NCBI RefSeq assembly: GCF_014201505.1
Contig: NZ_JACHEO010000015.1
Coordinates: forward strand, 1 to 64,000
Source: Desulfoprunum benzoelyticum
GTDB taxonomy: Bacteria > Desulfobacterota > Desulfobulbia > Desulfobulbales > Desulfocapsaceae
Direction of reading: 5' to 3'
DNA length: 64,000 nt
Part shown: piece after piece, positions 48,181 through 57,175 of the stretch
How the letters are laid out: each line of letters starts with the position of its first letter
How positions within the stretch are numbered: the stretch's first letter is position 1
Notes under the pieces: generated by a model
Database searches by the model: none
Told to the model about the DNA's origin: nothing
Seen by the model: the letters and a program-made list of their open reading frames with translations, nothing else
Translations under genes and position numbers: made by a program

Positions 48181-48683
48181 TATTTGCGGCCGGGATGTTT
48201 TTTGGGGTAGTCGAAGAACAGCAGACGACCGGAGCCTTCCCTGAGGTCCGACCATGACGGACAGTCAAATTCAATGGCAGCGATTCCGCATGTCGGGATA
48301 TTGCCGATACTCCGCCCGGTCAGCCACTCGGCGAGGTCGGTGATGCCATAGTTGTGGCCGACGAGGGCCAGATCCTCGAGGCTGTCCGGCACCCCGGCGA
48401 TGGTCTGAAGCAGGGCCGGGATCTCGGCCATGTACAGGGCCGCATCAAGGACAATGGATTTTTCCGCGACATGAACCGCCTCGGCGATGAACCGGGCCGT
48501 TTTCCTCGCCCTTTTCGCCGGACTGGCGACAATGAGGTCGAGGCGTATTCCATAGCCGGCCAGTCTCTGCCCCATGAAAGGGGCATCGGCCTTGCCGCGG
48601 TGGTTCAGCGGCCGGTCAAAATCACCGAGCCCCGGTTCCGCCCAGCTCGATTTGGCATGGCGGATCAGATACAGCTTCTTCAC
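48180..48683 (-). CDS. sixA: SixA-like phosphohistidine phosphatase
   Basis: A 167-residue histidine-phosphatase-family protein. The catalytic motif is LYLIRHAKSSWAEPG, then LNHRGKADAPFMGQRLAGYG, IVASPAKRARKTA and the second His in LALVGHNYGITDLAEWL. SixA removes phosphate from phosphohistidine in phosphorelays. It starts with GTG at 48683, overlapping the parA stop by 4 nt, and overlaps the MFS gene at its end. Its place after CHAD and parA genes suggests a link to phosphate or polyphosphate control. Confidence 0.9.
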   Translation of the reverse strand: MKKLYLIRHAKSSWAEPGLGDFDRPLNHRGKADAPFMGQRLAGYGIRLDLIVASPAKRARKTARFIAEAVHVAEKSIVLDAALYMAEIPALLQTIAGVPDSLEDLALVGHNYGITDLAEWLTGRSIGNIPTCGIAAIEFDCPSWSDLREGSGRLLFFDYPKKHPGRK

Positions 48684-49426
48684 ACCGGCTCACCCCTCTG
48701 CAAGACTTCCTGCCACAGCTTTTCGTACTGTCGGGCGGCCGGCGACTGCCGTGCCGTGGCCCCGACCGGCTGGCGGAGGATGCCCATTTTTTCGATCTCT
48801 GCCAGATAGGGGATAAAGGTCTTTAAAAACAACGGGTACTTGCTGTACTTATCCATCGTCGCCAGGTGCATCGATTTCCGCCGTTCGACCATCGAAAAAA
48901 AGGCGATGATCTTGTTCCTGTCGGCGTTGAGCTTTTTGAACAGTTTGAGCAGCTGTTCCAGGGCAATCAGCGACAGAGTGGTGGGGACGACCGGACAAAC
49001 GAGGATATCGGCCGCCTCGATGATGTTCTCCGACAACAGGGTCAGATTCGGGGGGCAGTCCAGGAAAAGGATATCATACTCCTCGGCAAACGGGGCGAAC
49101 AGCTTTGCCAGGGCCTGCCGCCGTTTTTTCTTGCTTAATTCATTGAGGGCGAGATCAAGGTTACGGAAAGAGAAATGTGCCGGCAGAAGGTCCAGGCCAG
49201 AAAAATCCGTCCCTCGGATATTCCTGGCGATATCGCCATCGAGGAGTTTGTCGCTGTTGAATTTTTTCTTCGCCTTGATTCGAAAATAATACGAGGCGGC
49301 CCCCTGTGAATCCATGTCACAGAGCAGGGTTCGCTGCCCGGACACAGAAGCGGCGTAGGCGAGATTGACGGCGGTGGCGGTTTTGCCCACCCCGCCCTTG
49401 CTGCTGTAGATCGCCACCGTTTTCAT
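48680..49426 (-). CDS. ParA-family ATPase linked to CHAD protein
   Basis: A 248-residue ParA/MinD-type ATPase. Deviant Walker A SSKGGVGKTATAVNLAYAAS, switch I LLCDMDSQGAAS and Walker B ILFLDCPPNLTLLSENII. The basic stretch SKKKRRQAL in the middle could bind DNA. No ParB gene or parS-like site is near, so it is not a normal chromosome-partition operon. It overlaps the CHAD gene (ATGA) and sixA (GTGA). ParA proteins of this sort can position large bodies in the cell. Confidence 0.88.
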   Translation of the reverse strand: MKTVAIYSSKGGVGKTATAVNLAYAASVSGQRTLLCDMDSQGAASYYFRIKAKKKFNSDKLLDGDIARNIRGTDFSGLDLLPAHFSFRNLDLALNELSKKKRRQALAKLFAPFAEEYDILFLDCPPNLTLLSENIIEAADILVCPVVPTTLSLIALEQLLKLFKKLNADRNKIIAFFSMVERRKSMHLATMDKYSKYPLFLKTFIPYLAEIEKMGILRQPVGATARQSPAARQYEKLWQEVLQRGEPV

Positions 49427-51015
49427 TGCCGCCCGCCTTCTCCTGCGGAGAAGTGGTCATCCTCTGCGGGTCTGGTGATCCTCTGCACCAGTTCTCTGCT
49501 CTCGTCGCCGGAGAAGTCGGCGAAGGTGGAGTCGAACTCGCCGCGCACCTGCCGCTGCCGGTCGGCCAGTCGGACCACCAGACCGCCAAGGGCGGCGGCA
49601 ATGACCAGGACCTGCTTCGGGTCCTCGACCCGGACAGGACTGCGAAAGGTCCCGAGCATCTCCTGTTGCACGGACAGATCGTTGTAGTCTCCAAGGTTGT
49701 TCTGCAGTTTCTTCAAGTGCTTGACCAGCAGGATGACATCCTCCGCGGGGAACAGGGAATGGAAGAACTCGAGGAGATAGCGCAGTTTTTTCGCCTCAAT
49801 CCGCAGGGCGTGAAGCATGGTGTCGGGGCTGTCGGGGCCCAGTTTTTCACCCTCCGCCAGAATCTTCCTGAATCGCTTCCTGACTGCCTTGGCGGCAAAA
49901 TTCCGGCAGAGAAGATCACGCCCCGCCACTTCGGCCGGCTGAGGCAGATTTTCCAGAAAGTGCTGCCAGTCCTTCAGCAGCCGCGCCAGCCGCGGCGAAG
50001 TGAGCTGTTTCTTCATAGCCCGGAATTCCCTGCTTCGGTAGGCCCGCATCCCCCGGACGAAACCGTCGAGCCCCGAGTGGAGACTGGCAGGCAGCATGCT
50101 GCGGTACTCACCCTCCTTCAACAGATAGACATCGCTGTCACGGACCTTCCCGGTCGTCTGGGTGATCCACCGGAACTCGGACCGGTAATGATTGCAATGG
50201 ATCTCCGGGAAGACCTTGCAAAACAGAGTCAGCAGCGAGCGGGTGCGGCGCAGGGAAATCCTGAGATCATGGAGGAACTCGGTATCGATATCCTCGATCG
50301 TCCCCGGCAGATTTCTCCGGATATCGCCAAGCACGGCCAGCCCCACCTGACGCAGGCCGTCCCCCATGGAGATATCCCGCTCGAGGATCACAACCGTCTT
50401 CGAACCGACGGACTCTACGGTGATACCCGCCCCCGCGAAGACCGGGTCCAGGAAGTGCATCCCGTCAACCAGCTGGCCCAGACCCTCTGCTTGAAGCAGG
50501 CGCCGGACGGCCTGATATTCGTGTTCATAGCCGCGGATCGCGGCCAGACGCAGCTGCGTCTGCTCAACCGGCCCCTGATTGTCGCCGCCGACAACAACGT
50601 GATCGAGCCATAAACGGAGAACAGTTTTCTCGTCTACGTTGAGAAGATGAAAAGACCGGCGAACCCTGGACATCCGCAGTTTCGGGCAGAGGGCCCGGAT
50701 ATCGGCCCCGGCGGTGATCCCGTCGCGTATCGGACCGTCGGGAAAATCCCACCAGAACGGCCTTTTTCTGCGCGGTCCCTTCCCTTCCCCCAGCACCACC
50801 CCATCTGCCGAAAACAGTCGATACCGCCGCCCCCTGCGGGCAAGCGCCAGACCCGACCAGTACAGTCCCCACTCGAACGTGTCGAGGAATTCCTCCTCGC
50901 CCCTGTCGACCTCCTCCTCGCTGACGGCGTAGTCGCCATCGAGGCGGAGAGCGATGGCGGCAACATCGAAATCGGCATCGACAAAGAAGATGGAGGAAGG
51001 AATCTGTTCAATCAT
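49423..51015 (-). CDS. CHAD-domain protein with CYTH-like N-terminal region
   Basis: A 530-residue protein. Residues ~1-150 resemble a CYTH/triphosphate-tunnel type barrel (FLDTFEWGLYWSGLALARRG, KTVLRLWLDHVVVGG). Residues ~225-500 form the CHAD helical domain, with basic and His residues in HDLRISLRRTRSLLTLFCKV and MLHALRIEAKKLRYLLEFFH. CHAD domains bind polyphosphate and target proteins to polyphosphate granules. It lies 13 nt after argJ and overlaps parA by 4 nt. A PPK2 gene is elsewhere in the window (56092). Confidence 0.88.
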   Translation of the reverse strand: MIEQIPSSIFFVDADFDVAAIALRLDGDYAVSEEEVDRGEEEFLDTFEWGLYWSGLALARRGRRYRLFSADGVVLGEGKGPRRKRPFWWDFPDGPIRDGITAGADIRALCPKLRMSRVRRSFHLLNVDEKTVLRLWLDHVVVGGDNQGPVEQTQLRLAAIRGYEHEYQAVRRLLQAEGLGQLVDGMHFLDPVFAGAGITVESVGSKTVVILERDISMGDGLRQVGLAVLGDIRRNLPGTIEDIDTEFLHDLRISLRRTRSLLTLFCKVFPEIHCNHYRSEFRWITQTTGKVRDSDVYLLKEGEYRSMLPASLHSGLDGFVRGMRAYRSREFRAMKKQLTSPRLARLLKDWQHFLENLPQPAEVAGRDLLCRNFAAKAVRKRFRKILAEGEKLGPDSPDTMLHALRIEAKKLRYLLEFFHSLFPAEDVILLVKHLKKLQNNLGDYNDLSVQQEMLGTFRSPVRVEDPKQVLVIAAALGGLVVRLADRQRQVRGEFDSTFADFSGDESRELVQRITRPAEDDHFSAGEGGRQ

Positions 51016-51028
51016 CGGGTAGTGGTTG

Positions 51029-52216
51029 TCAAGTCCGGTAGTTGGCGTTTATCTTCACATAATCGATTGAAAAATCGCAGGTATGGATCTCTTCGCAGCC
51101 CGCCCCGTCCTTGAGGTCGATGCACACGGCGAAATTTTTCTCCTTGAGCACCCGGGTGGCGGCGGTCTCGGCCTCTTTGCCGAGGCCCTGGCCGTTCTTG
51201 ACAAGCAGTACGTTGTTGAAGGCGATATCGACCTTGTCCGGATTGAAGCGCACACCCGATCGTCCCATGGCGGCGATGATCCGGCCCCAGTTGGCATCTT
51301 CGCCGAAGAAGGCGGTCTTCACCAGGTTGGAATTGGCAACGGTCCTGGCCAGACGCTCGGCCTCCTCATTCTCTTTCGCCCCGCAGACCCGGATGGTGAC
51401 GGTCTTGGTCGCCCCCTCGCCATCGGCGACGATCATCAGGGCCAGTTCCCTCAGCACCTCTTCGAGGGCATCGCGAAAGAGCTGCCGATCCTGCGGCGGG
51501 GCATCCTCGTCGATCCACGGATTGTCGGCACAACCGTTGGCCATCACCAGGGCCATGTCGTTGGTGCTGGTGTCGCCATCGACAGTGATGCGGTTAAAGG
51601 TGCGGGAGACACCACTGACCAGTGCGGCGTGCAATTCCGGAAAGCTGATCTGGACATCGGTCAGAACGAAGGCGAGCATGGTCGCCATATTCGGCATGAT
51701 CATCCCCGAACCCTTCGCCATCCCGGCAAGATTGACATCCTTGCCGCCAATACTGATCGTGCGGTAGACCGTTTTCGGGACGGTATCGGTCGTCATGATC
51801 GCTTGCGCCACCTGTTCGAAATTTTCCGGCGACAGCGCGGCGACAAGCTGGTTGATTGAGTTCTCGAAGGCCGCGACGTTCAGTTGTTCGCCGATCACCC
51901 CGGTCGAGGCGAGCTGGACCAGGACATCCTGGATGTTCAAAGCTTGCGAGACAAGCATGCTGGCATGGCGGGCATTGTCCATGCCCTGCTCGCCGGTGCA
52001 GGCATTGGCGCAACCGCTGTTGACGAGGATCGCCTGCGCCCGTCCCTGTTTCAGGCGTTCGACATCGATCAGTACCGGCGCCGCCTTGACCTGATTGGTG
52101 GTGAATACCCCGGCAGTGACTGCCGGAGTGTCGCTGAAAATAAGCCCGAGATCAAGCCTGTCCGCGTACCTGATACCGGCCGCGACCGCGGAGGTGGAAA
52201 AACCTTTGACGCCCAT
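51029..52216 (-). CDS. argJ: Glutamate N-acetyltransferase/amino-acid acetyltransferase ArgJ
   Basis: Recycles the acetyl group from N-acetylornithine to glutamate in arginine synthesis. The 395-residue precursor has GVFTTNQVKAAPVLIDV, AILVNSGCANACTGEQGMDN and the self-cleavage site in MIMPNMATMLAFVLTD, where the Thr becomes the nucleophile. The N- and C-terminal chains are both complete. AAGGG stands 4-5 nt before ATG 52216. It is the first gene of the long minus-strand run down to avtA. Confidence 0.96.
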   Translation of the reverse strand: MGVKGFSTSAVAAGIRYADRLDLGLIFSDTPAVTAGVFTTNQVKAAPVLIDVERLKQGRAQAILVNSGCANACTGEQGMDNARHASMLVSQALNIQDVLVQLASTGVIGEQLNVAAFENSINQLVAALSPENFEQVAQAIMTTDTVPKTVYRTISIGGKDVNLAGMAKGSGMIMPNMATMLAFVLTDVQISFPELHAALVSGVSRTFNRITVDGDTSTNDMALVMANGCADNPWIDEDAPPQDRQLFRDALEEVLRELALMIVADGEGATKTVTIRVCGAKENEEAERLARTVANSNLVKTAFFGEDANWGRIIAAMGRSGVRFNPDKVDIAFNNVLLVKNGQGLGKEAETAATRVLKEKNFAVCIDLKDGAGCEEIHTCDFSIDYVKINANYRT

Positions 52217-52531
52217 GCACCCTTCCATTCAGAAAAAACCCCTCTTCCGGCATGTACGGTCCCCCTGGCCGCACGACGGCCACTCCGGACCGGCCTCCCC
52301 CCGACACTCCGAAAGAAGCGTCTGCCTCTCCGTTCGGAAAAATAATATTCACAATAATCTACCATCTCTATCCCCGCCTATGCTAGTATAAAATGGGTTG
52401 GCGGCGCCCGCCATTCCGGAATCCACTGAGCGCTGTGTTCCGGAAAAACGACACTATCCCTGCCCCTCGATTCCAATGCGGCATCATAGCCCGGCATCGG
52501 ATAACCATACTCGACACGGTATTTTTCCCTT
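52217..52531. promoter_or_regulatory. Divergent intergenic region between argJ and cls
   Basis: A 315-nt gap with an AT-rich core (~52335-52395). On the plus strand a TATAAA (52388-52393) may serve as -10 for cls, with no good -35. The same core probably holds the argJ promoter on the minus strand. No operator or RNA structure was recognised. Confidence 0.35.
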
Positions 52532-54037
52532 ATGGCCCCCGATCCGGTACACTGGAGCTATCACCTCTTCTCGACGGTCTTTCTCCTCGCCGACCTGACA
52601 ATCCGGGTCGGACTGTCGATCAGGGTCATCATGCGCCGTCGCCCATATCCGATCACCCTCGCCTGGCTGGTCGTCATCCTTCTTCTCCCCTTCGCCGGAG
52701 GCTTCATCTATCTGCTGCTCGGCGAGAACCGCCTGTCCGACAAGCGGACGGCGCGGATCATGAATTCCATTGCCCACTACCAGCACTGGCTGCAGACTCT
52801 CCGCGGCCGGCCGCCGGTGCAATGGCCGCACCTCAACCCGGAATGCGGCCCCCTGCAGCAACAGGCCGAAGCCCTGGCCGGGATACCGGCCCTTGCCGGC
52901 AACGCCCTGGAACTGATCGACCGGCCGGAAGACATTATCAGGGCCATCATCGACGATATCGACAAGGCCCGGTCGACCTGCCATCTTCAATTCTATATCT
53001 GGGAACCGGGGGGAATGGTGGACGAGGTCATGGCCGGCATCGTCCGGGCGACGAAGCGTGGGGTACGCTGCCGCCTGCTGCTCGACGCCATCGGCAGCCG
53101 CGATTTCCTCCGCAGCCGGGAGGCGGCGGCAATGCGGAAGGCAGGGGTCAGGATCCAGGAATCGCTGCCGGCCGGTATCTTCTCCGCCCTGTTCGCCAGA
53201 ATCGATATCCGCAACCACCGAAAAATTGTCGTCATCGACGGCCGGATCGCCTATACCGGCAGCCAGAACATGGTCGACCCCCGGGTGTTCAAGCAGGATG
53301 CCGGGGTCGGCAGGTGGATCGACCTGATGGTGCGAATCCGCGGGCCGGTGGTCGAGACCCTGGCCGGGACCTTTGTCAACGACTGGATCCTCGATGCCGA
53401 CATCCGTCATTTCCGGCCGAAATCGGTGCGAGAAGATATCGACACGGTCCGACGAATCGCCGATCTCCACCCGTCGCCACCGACCGGAGATATTGCCGTC
53501 CAACTCGTTCCTTCCGGCCCCGGCATGACCCAGGATGCCATCCACAGCCTGCTGCTGACCACAATCTACGCCTCGCGCAGGGAACTGGTGCTCACCACTC
53601 CTTACTTCATCCCCGACGAACCTCTGCTCGTCGCCCTGAAGGCCGCCGCCCAGCGCGGCGTCAAGGTACGGATCATCGTCCCGGCGAAAAACGACTCGCT
53701 GCTGGTTCAATACGCCAGCCGGGCCCGGTTCGAGGAACTGGTCGATGCCGGAATCACCATCCTCCAGTTCACCGACGGCCTCCTCCATGCCAAGACCATC
53801 ACCGTCGACCGCGACTTCGCCCTGGTCGGCTCGGTCAACCTCGACATGCGCAGTTTCTGGATCAACTTCGAGTCGACCCTCTTCATCTACAATACGGCGT
53901 TCACCCGCCGGCTGCGCACCCTGCAGCAGCAATACGAAGACCAGTCGGTGCCGCTTGACCGATCGACATTGACGAACCGATCACGGATCGAACGGTTCAA
54001 GGAGAACCTCGCCCTCCTGATCGGACCGCTGTTATAG
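52532..54037 (+). CDS. cls: Cardiolipin synthase (phospholipase D family)
   Basis: Condenses two phosphatidylglycerols to cardiolipin. A 501-residue protein with two N-terminal transmembrane segments, then two PLD domains. The HKD motifs are IRNHRKIVVIDGRIAYTGSQ and GLLHAKTITVDRDFALVGSV. FYIWEPGGMVDEVMAGI and YFIPDEPLLVAL are also typical. The ATG at 52532 has no strong ribosome site, but the membrane segments begin right after it. It is convergent with the ferritin-like gene. Confidence 0.94.
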   Translation: MAPDPVHWSYHLFSTVFLLADLTIRVGLSIRVIMRRRPYPITLAWLVVILLLPFAGGFIYLLLGENRLSDKRTARIMNSIAHYQHWLQTLRGRPPVQWPHLNPECGPLQQQAEALAGIPALAGNALELIDRPEDIIRAIIDDIDKARSTCHLQFYIWEPGGMVDEVMAGIVRATKRGVRCRLLLDAIGSRDFLRSREAAAMRKAGVRIQESLPAGIFSALFARIDIRNHRKIVVIDGRIAYTGSQNMVDPRVFKQDAGVGRWIDLMVRIRGPVVETLAGTFVNDWILDADIRHFRPKSVREDIDTVRRIADLHPSPPTGDIAVQLVPSGPGMTQDAIHSLLLTTIYASRRELVLTTPYFIPDEPLLVALKAAAQRGVKVRIIVPAKNDSLLVQYASRARFEELVDAGITILQFTDGLLHAKTITVDRDFALVGSVNLDMRSFWINFESTLFIYNTAFTRRLRTLQQQYEDQSVPLDRSTLTNRSRIERFKENLALLIGPLL

Positions 54038-54059
54038 GATGGCACCCGCGGCCTGGCGT

Positions 54060-54527
54060 TCAGGCTCCGCCGTCGTCGAGCATCCCGTCCAGCAGCGTGA
54101 CATGGCGACGCTCCTCGGCGATGATCGCAGTCAGCTGCTCTTTGACCGCCGCATCTTCGATGAGATCGCCGAGAAATTGATAGAAGAGGATCGTATCCTC
54201 CTCAAAGGTCAGCGATTGCCGCAGGACCGCGGCGACATCGACCGCGGCGGCGAGATCGTCCAGGTCGAGGGAGAATGTCTGCTCCTTCACCATCTCCTGC
54301 AGCAGATCCCGGCCCATCCGTTGGGCCGCCTCCGCCCCGGCAACGGGAAGCTCCACCCCCTTGATCCCGGCAAAGTATCGGCCATGCCGTTGTTCTTCCT
54401 CGGCCATCCATCTGAACAGCTCTGCCAACCGCGGATCATCGACCCGATCCGCCGCTTTCCGGTATGCCGTCTCGCCGTTGTGTTCAATCTGGACGGCTAT
54501 GGCGCGGATGTCGTCAAAGGTGAACAT
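54060..54527 (-). CDS. Ferritin-like diiron protein
   Basis: A 155-residue four-helix protein of the rubrerythrin/ferritin-like group without a rubredoxin domain. The ligand patterns are EHNGETAYRKAA, AEEEQRHGRYF, TFEEDTILFYQF and IAEERRHVTLLDGM, giving two EXXH pairs and two further Glu. It could reduce peroxide or store iron. It follows a secreted helical protein by 6 nt on the same strand. Start: ATG 54527. Confidence 0.85.
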   Translation of the reverse strand: MFTFDDIRAIAVQIEHNGETAYRKAADRVDDPRLAELFRWMAEEEQRHGRYFAGIKGVELPVAGAEAAQRMGRDLLQEMVKEQTFSLDLDDLAAAVDVAAVLRQSLTFEEDTILFYQFLGDLIEDAAVKEQLTAIIAEERRHVTLLDGMLDDGGA

Positions 54528-54533
54528 GACGCC

Positions 54534-54968
54534 TTACTCTCCTGCAGGATACAGGCTGGCCATAACCGTGATGAGGCGGTCGTTGGCCTTCTCGACCGCC
54601 GGATCATCCATGAACCGGGCGATGCGGATGAACGACAGGCCGAACCTCTCTCCCAGGGCGTCGGCCTTCTTCTCGAGTTCGGCATAGCGCGGCGGGACGG
54701 TCTGCTCATTCTGCAGTTCCGGATATTTTCTGTTCAGCTCACGCAATTTCGGCGCCATTTCCTCCGCGTGATCGACGAGGGTGTTGATTGCCCTGGCACA
54801 GGCCGGCGCGCTTTCAGCCTTTTCGACAGCGTCGAGATAGGTCTCGAGGGCCGGGACATACTCCTCAAACAGCTGCCGGGCCTCCTCATACTTGTCGCCG
54901 GCCAGACAAACCACGGCAGACAGCAGCATGACGGCACCAACGCCAGCGGACAGAAATTTTCTCAACAT
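54534..54968 (-). CDS. Secreted helical protein of unknown function
   Basis: A 144-residue protein with a Sec signal peptide (MLRKFLSAGVGAVMLLSAVV, cleavage near CLAGDK; the lone Cys might make it a lipoprotein). The mature part is helical and charged (EEYVPALETYLDAVEKAESA, KLRELNRKYPELQNE), with Cys only in PACARAIN. No family was recognised. GGAG stands 6 nt before ATG 54968. The ferritin-like gene is 6 nt downstream, so the two are an operon and may share a stress role. Confidence 0.65.
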   Translation of the reverse strand: MLRKFLSAGVGAVMLLSAVVCLAGDKYEEARQLFEEYVPALETYLDAVEKAESAPACARAINTLVDHAEEMAPKLRELNRKYPELQNEQTVPPRYAELEKKADALGERFGLSFIRIARFMDDPAVEKANDRLITVMASLYPAGE

Positions 54969-55134
54969 TGAGCTCTCCTTTCTCCTGAAATTGATGGTTG
55001 CCGATCGGTCGCTACAATTCCGCAACAACGTAGCATGAAATGGACGAATGCAAAACCTCAAGGTGCTTTACATTGGCAGAGACAGCAAAATATCGGAGTT
55101 TCCAATTGCCCTGAAAGATCGTAGCTGATAATCT

Positions 55135-55176
55135 GGCAGATGGCGTCAGTGGTCTGTGCCTGACGGACGATCTGCC
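55135..55176 (+). repeat. Inverted repeat upstream of a phosphoesterase gene
   Basis: GGCAGAT (55135-55141) pairs with ATCTGCC (55170-55176), and inner CGTCAG pairs with CTGACG around a ~10-nt loop. No T run follows on either strand, so it is not a standard terminator. It lies 54 nt before the ATG at 55230 and could lie in that gene's leader. Confidence 0.45.
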
Positions 55177-55229
55177 GTCATGTGCATTTGATCCCTTCCC
55201 TTGCATTTTCCCGCGACGATCACGGCCAT

Positions 55230-55970
55230 ATGCTCAACATCCTGCTGCTGTCAGATATCCATGGCAATTTCCCGGCCCTGGCAGCGATCGAAAAATTCTT
55301 CGCCGGCGAACATTTCGACCTGATCCTCAACTGCGGCGATTCCGTCGTCTACGCCCCCTTTCCCTCCGAGACCCTGCGCTGGCTCAAGCAGCACCAGGCG
55401 ATCTCGATCCTCGGCAATACCGACAAAAAGGTTAACCGCCTGCTGCTGGGGAAATCGATCAACAAGCCCCGGAACATCGACAAGCGGATCATGTACACCT
55501 CGACCGTCAGCCAGCTTGACGAGCCCGGCCGTCGCGACCTGCTCGCCATGCCGATTTTTCTCGACTTGCATTTGGCCGTAGGGGATGACGCCGCGATCGT
55601 CCGAACAGCAGGTCTCCACCACGGCAGCCCGGCCGAACCGCACGAGTTCCTGTTCGCCGACACCCCGAACGAGCGTTTTGTTGAGCTCGCCGCCGTCAGC
55701 CGTACCGAAATCATCATCACCGGTCATTCCCATACACCCTACCACAAGCAGATCGCCGGCATCCATTTCATCAACCCCGGCTCGGCAGGCCGGATGTTCG
55801 ACGGCGATCCGCGGGTCAGTTGCGCCATTCTCCGCCTCTCCGCCGATTCGATAGAGGTCGAGCACTTCCGTATCGCCTACGACATCGAGGCGGTGGTCAG
55901 GGCGCTGTCCGACTGTCGGCTTCCCGGAATATATGCCCGAATGTACCGGGAGGGAAGAAAACTCAATTGA
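55230..55970 (+). CDS. Metallophosphoesterase (calcineurin-like), second copy
   Basis: A 246-residue phosphoesterase with MLNILLLSDIHGNFPALAAI, LILNCGDSVVYAPFP, ILGNTDKKVNRLL (Thr in place of the usual His of GNHD), IIITGHSHTPYHKQ and FINPGSAGRMFDGDPRVS. The family layout matches the gene at 15944-16678, and the ends of both proteins are alike, so they are paralogues. The loss of the His in GNTD is seen in some YfcE-like enzymes. The ATG at 55230 is used. The PPK2 gene follows 121 nt on. Confidence 0.82.
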   Translation: MLNILLLSDIHGNFPALAAIEKFFAGEHFDLILNCGDSVVYAPFPSETLRWLKQHQAISILGNTDKKVNRLLLGKSINKPRNIDKRIMYTSTVSQLDEPGRRDLLAMPIFLDLHLAVGDDAAIVRTAGLHHGSPAEPHEFLFADTPNERFVELAAVSRTEIIITGHSHTPYHKQIAGIHFINPGSAGRMFDGDPRVSCAILRLSADSIEVEHFRIAYDIEAVVRALSDCRLPGIYARMYREGRKLN

Positions 55971-56091
55971 AAATTTGTACTTTACGTCGGAAGTCTGCTA
56001 CCGTAGCAACGATACCGCGCCCTACCCGACCAGGTCGGCACGCAACCCCGATCGACTTAAGCACAACCTGAACCGGAGGATACCAGGCACC

Positions 56092-56997
56092 ATGGCCAAG
56101 AAAGCAAAGAAACAGGAAAAAACCGAGGATGAAAACATCAGACTCGCCGAAGGAACCGCCTACAAAAATAGCGACGGCAAGAAGGGCGAAGACAAGATCG
56201 CGGTATGGGTCAGCAAGAGTCAGATCAAATATGAGAAGGAACTGAAGAAACTGCAGATCGAGCTGATGAAGCTGCAGATGACGATGAAGGAGAACGGGGA
56301 AAAGGTGCTCGCCATCTTCGAGGGGCGGGACGCCGCCGGCAAGGGCGGGACGATCAAGCGATTCACCGAGCACCTCAACCCCCGGAACACCCGGGTGGTG
56401 GCCCTCGCCAAACCGAACGAGACCGAAATGACGCAGTGGTATTTCCAGCGCTATATCGCCCACCTGCCATCGGCCGGAGAGATCGTCCTGTTCGACCGCA
56501 GCTGGTACAACCGGGCGATGGTCGAGCCGGTCATGGGTTTCTGCACCGACGAACAGAACAAACGCTTTCTCAAGGATGTGCCGATGTTCGAGGAGATGCT
56601 GGTCAAAAACGGCATCAAGCTGTTCAAGTTCTATTTCTCGGTTTCGAAGGAAGTGCAGAAGGAACGATTCGAGAGCCGCAAGACCGATCTTCTGAAACAG
56701 TACAAGCTGTCGCCGATCGATAATCTCGCCCAGAAATACTGGGACCAGTATTCGATCCGCAAATTCCAGATGCTGTCGGAGACCAACCGCACCATCGCCC
56801 CCTGGACCATCGTCCGTTCCGACAACAAGAAACAGGCCCGGCTCAACTGTATGAAATTCGTCCTCAGCAACATGGAATACCGGGACAAGCTGACGGATGA
56901 GGAACTGCGCCCGTCCCCGGAGATCATCGTCTCGGGCATCGACGAGCTGAAACACATGGAAGAGAACCTGATGCAACCCCACGAACTTCGGGGTTGA
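56092..56997 (+). CDS. ppk2: Polyphosphate kinase 2
   Basis: Transfers phosphate between polyphosphate and nucleotides. The 301-residue protein is a class I-like PPK2: Walker A EGRDAAGKGGTIKRFTEHLN, Walker B/lid LFDRSWYNRAMVEPVMGFC, then PIDNLAQKYWDQYSIRKFQM and APWTIVRSDNKKQARLN. A basic, disordered N-terminus (MAKKAKKQEK) precedes the domain. The ATG at 56092 has GGAGGA about 11 nt ahead. It stands in a single-gene unit closed by an inverted repeat. Together with the CHAD-ParA-SixA operon it suggests active polyphosphate metabolism. Confidence 0.92.
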   Translation: MAKKAKKQEKTEDENIRLAEGTAYKNSDGKKGEDKIAVWVSKSQIKYEKELKKLQIELMKLQMTMKENGEKVLAIFEGRDAAGKGGTIKRFTEHLNPRNTRVVALAKPNETEMTQWYFQRYIAHLPSAGEIVLFDRSWYNRAMVEPVMGFCTDEQNKRFLKDVPMFEEMLVKNGIKLFKFYFSVSKEVQKERFESRKTDLLKQYKLSPIDNLAQKYWDQYSIRKFQMLSETNRTIAPWTIVRSDNKKQARLNCMKFVLSNMEYRDKLTDEELRPSPEIIVSGIDELKHMEENLMQPHELRG

Positions 56998-57008
56998 TCT
57001 CCTCCTGC

Positions 57009-57054
57009 AAAGAACGATGGCCGATAACCCACCGGGTATCGGCCATCGTTCTTT
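57009..57054. terminator. Long inverted repeat after ppk2
   Basis: A stem of ~21 bp with a single bulged A: arms 57009-57030 and 57034-57054, loop of ~3 nt. It begins 12 nt after the ppk2 stop, and a weak CTTTG follows, so it may act as a terminator or 3' stabiliser. It lies between convergent ppk2 and secA. Confidence 0.6.
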
Positions 57055-57175
57055 GTCCAATCTTCGCCACGATTCAGGGGCCGTTACGGAATGACCATTA
57101 CAGATTCACCCATTTCGTTCCAGCCCCTTATGCCGATATCGATGCTCTATCGTTACCGTATTTTTATACGACGGC

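Noticed and set aside
48680..49426. Plasmid or chromosome partition locus
   Set aside because: ParA has no ParB partner or parS-like sites here, and its neighbours are CHAD and sixA genes.
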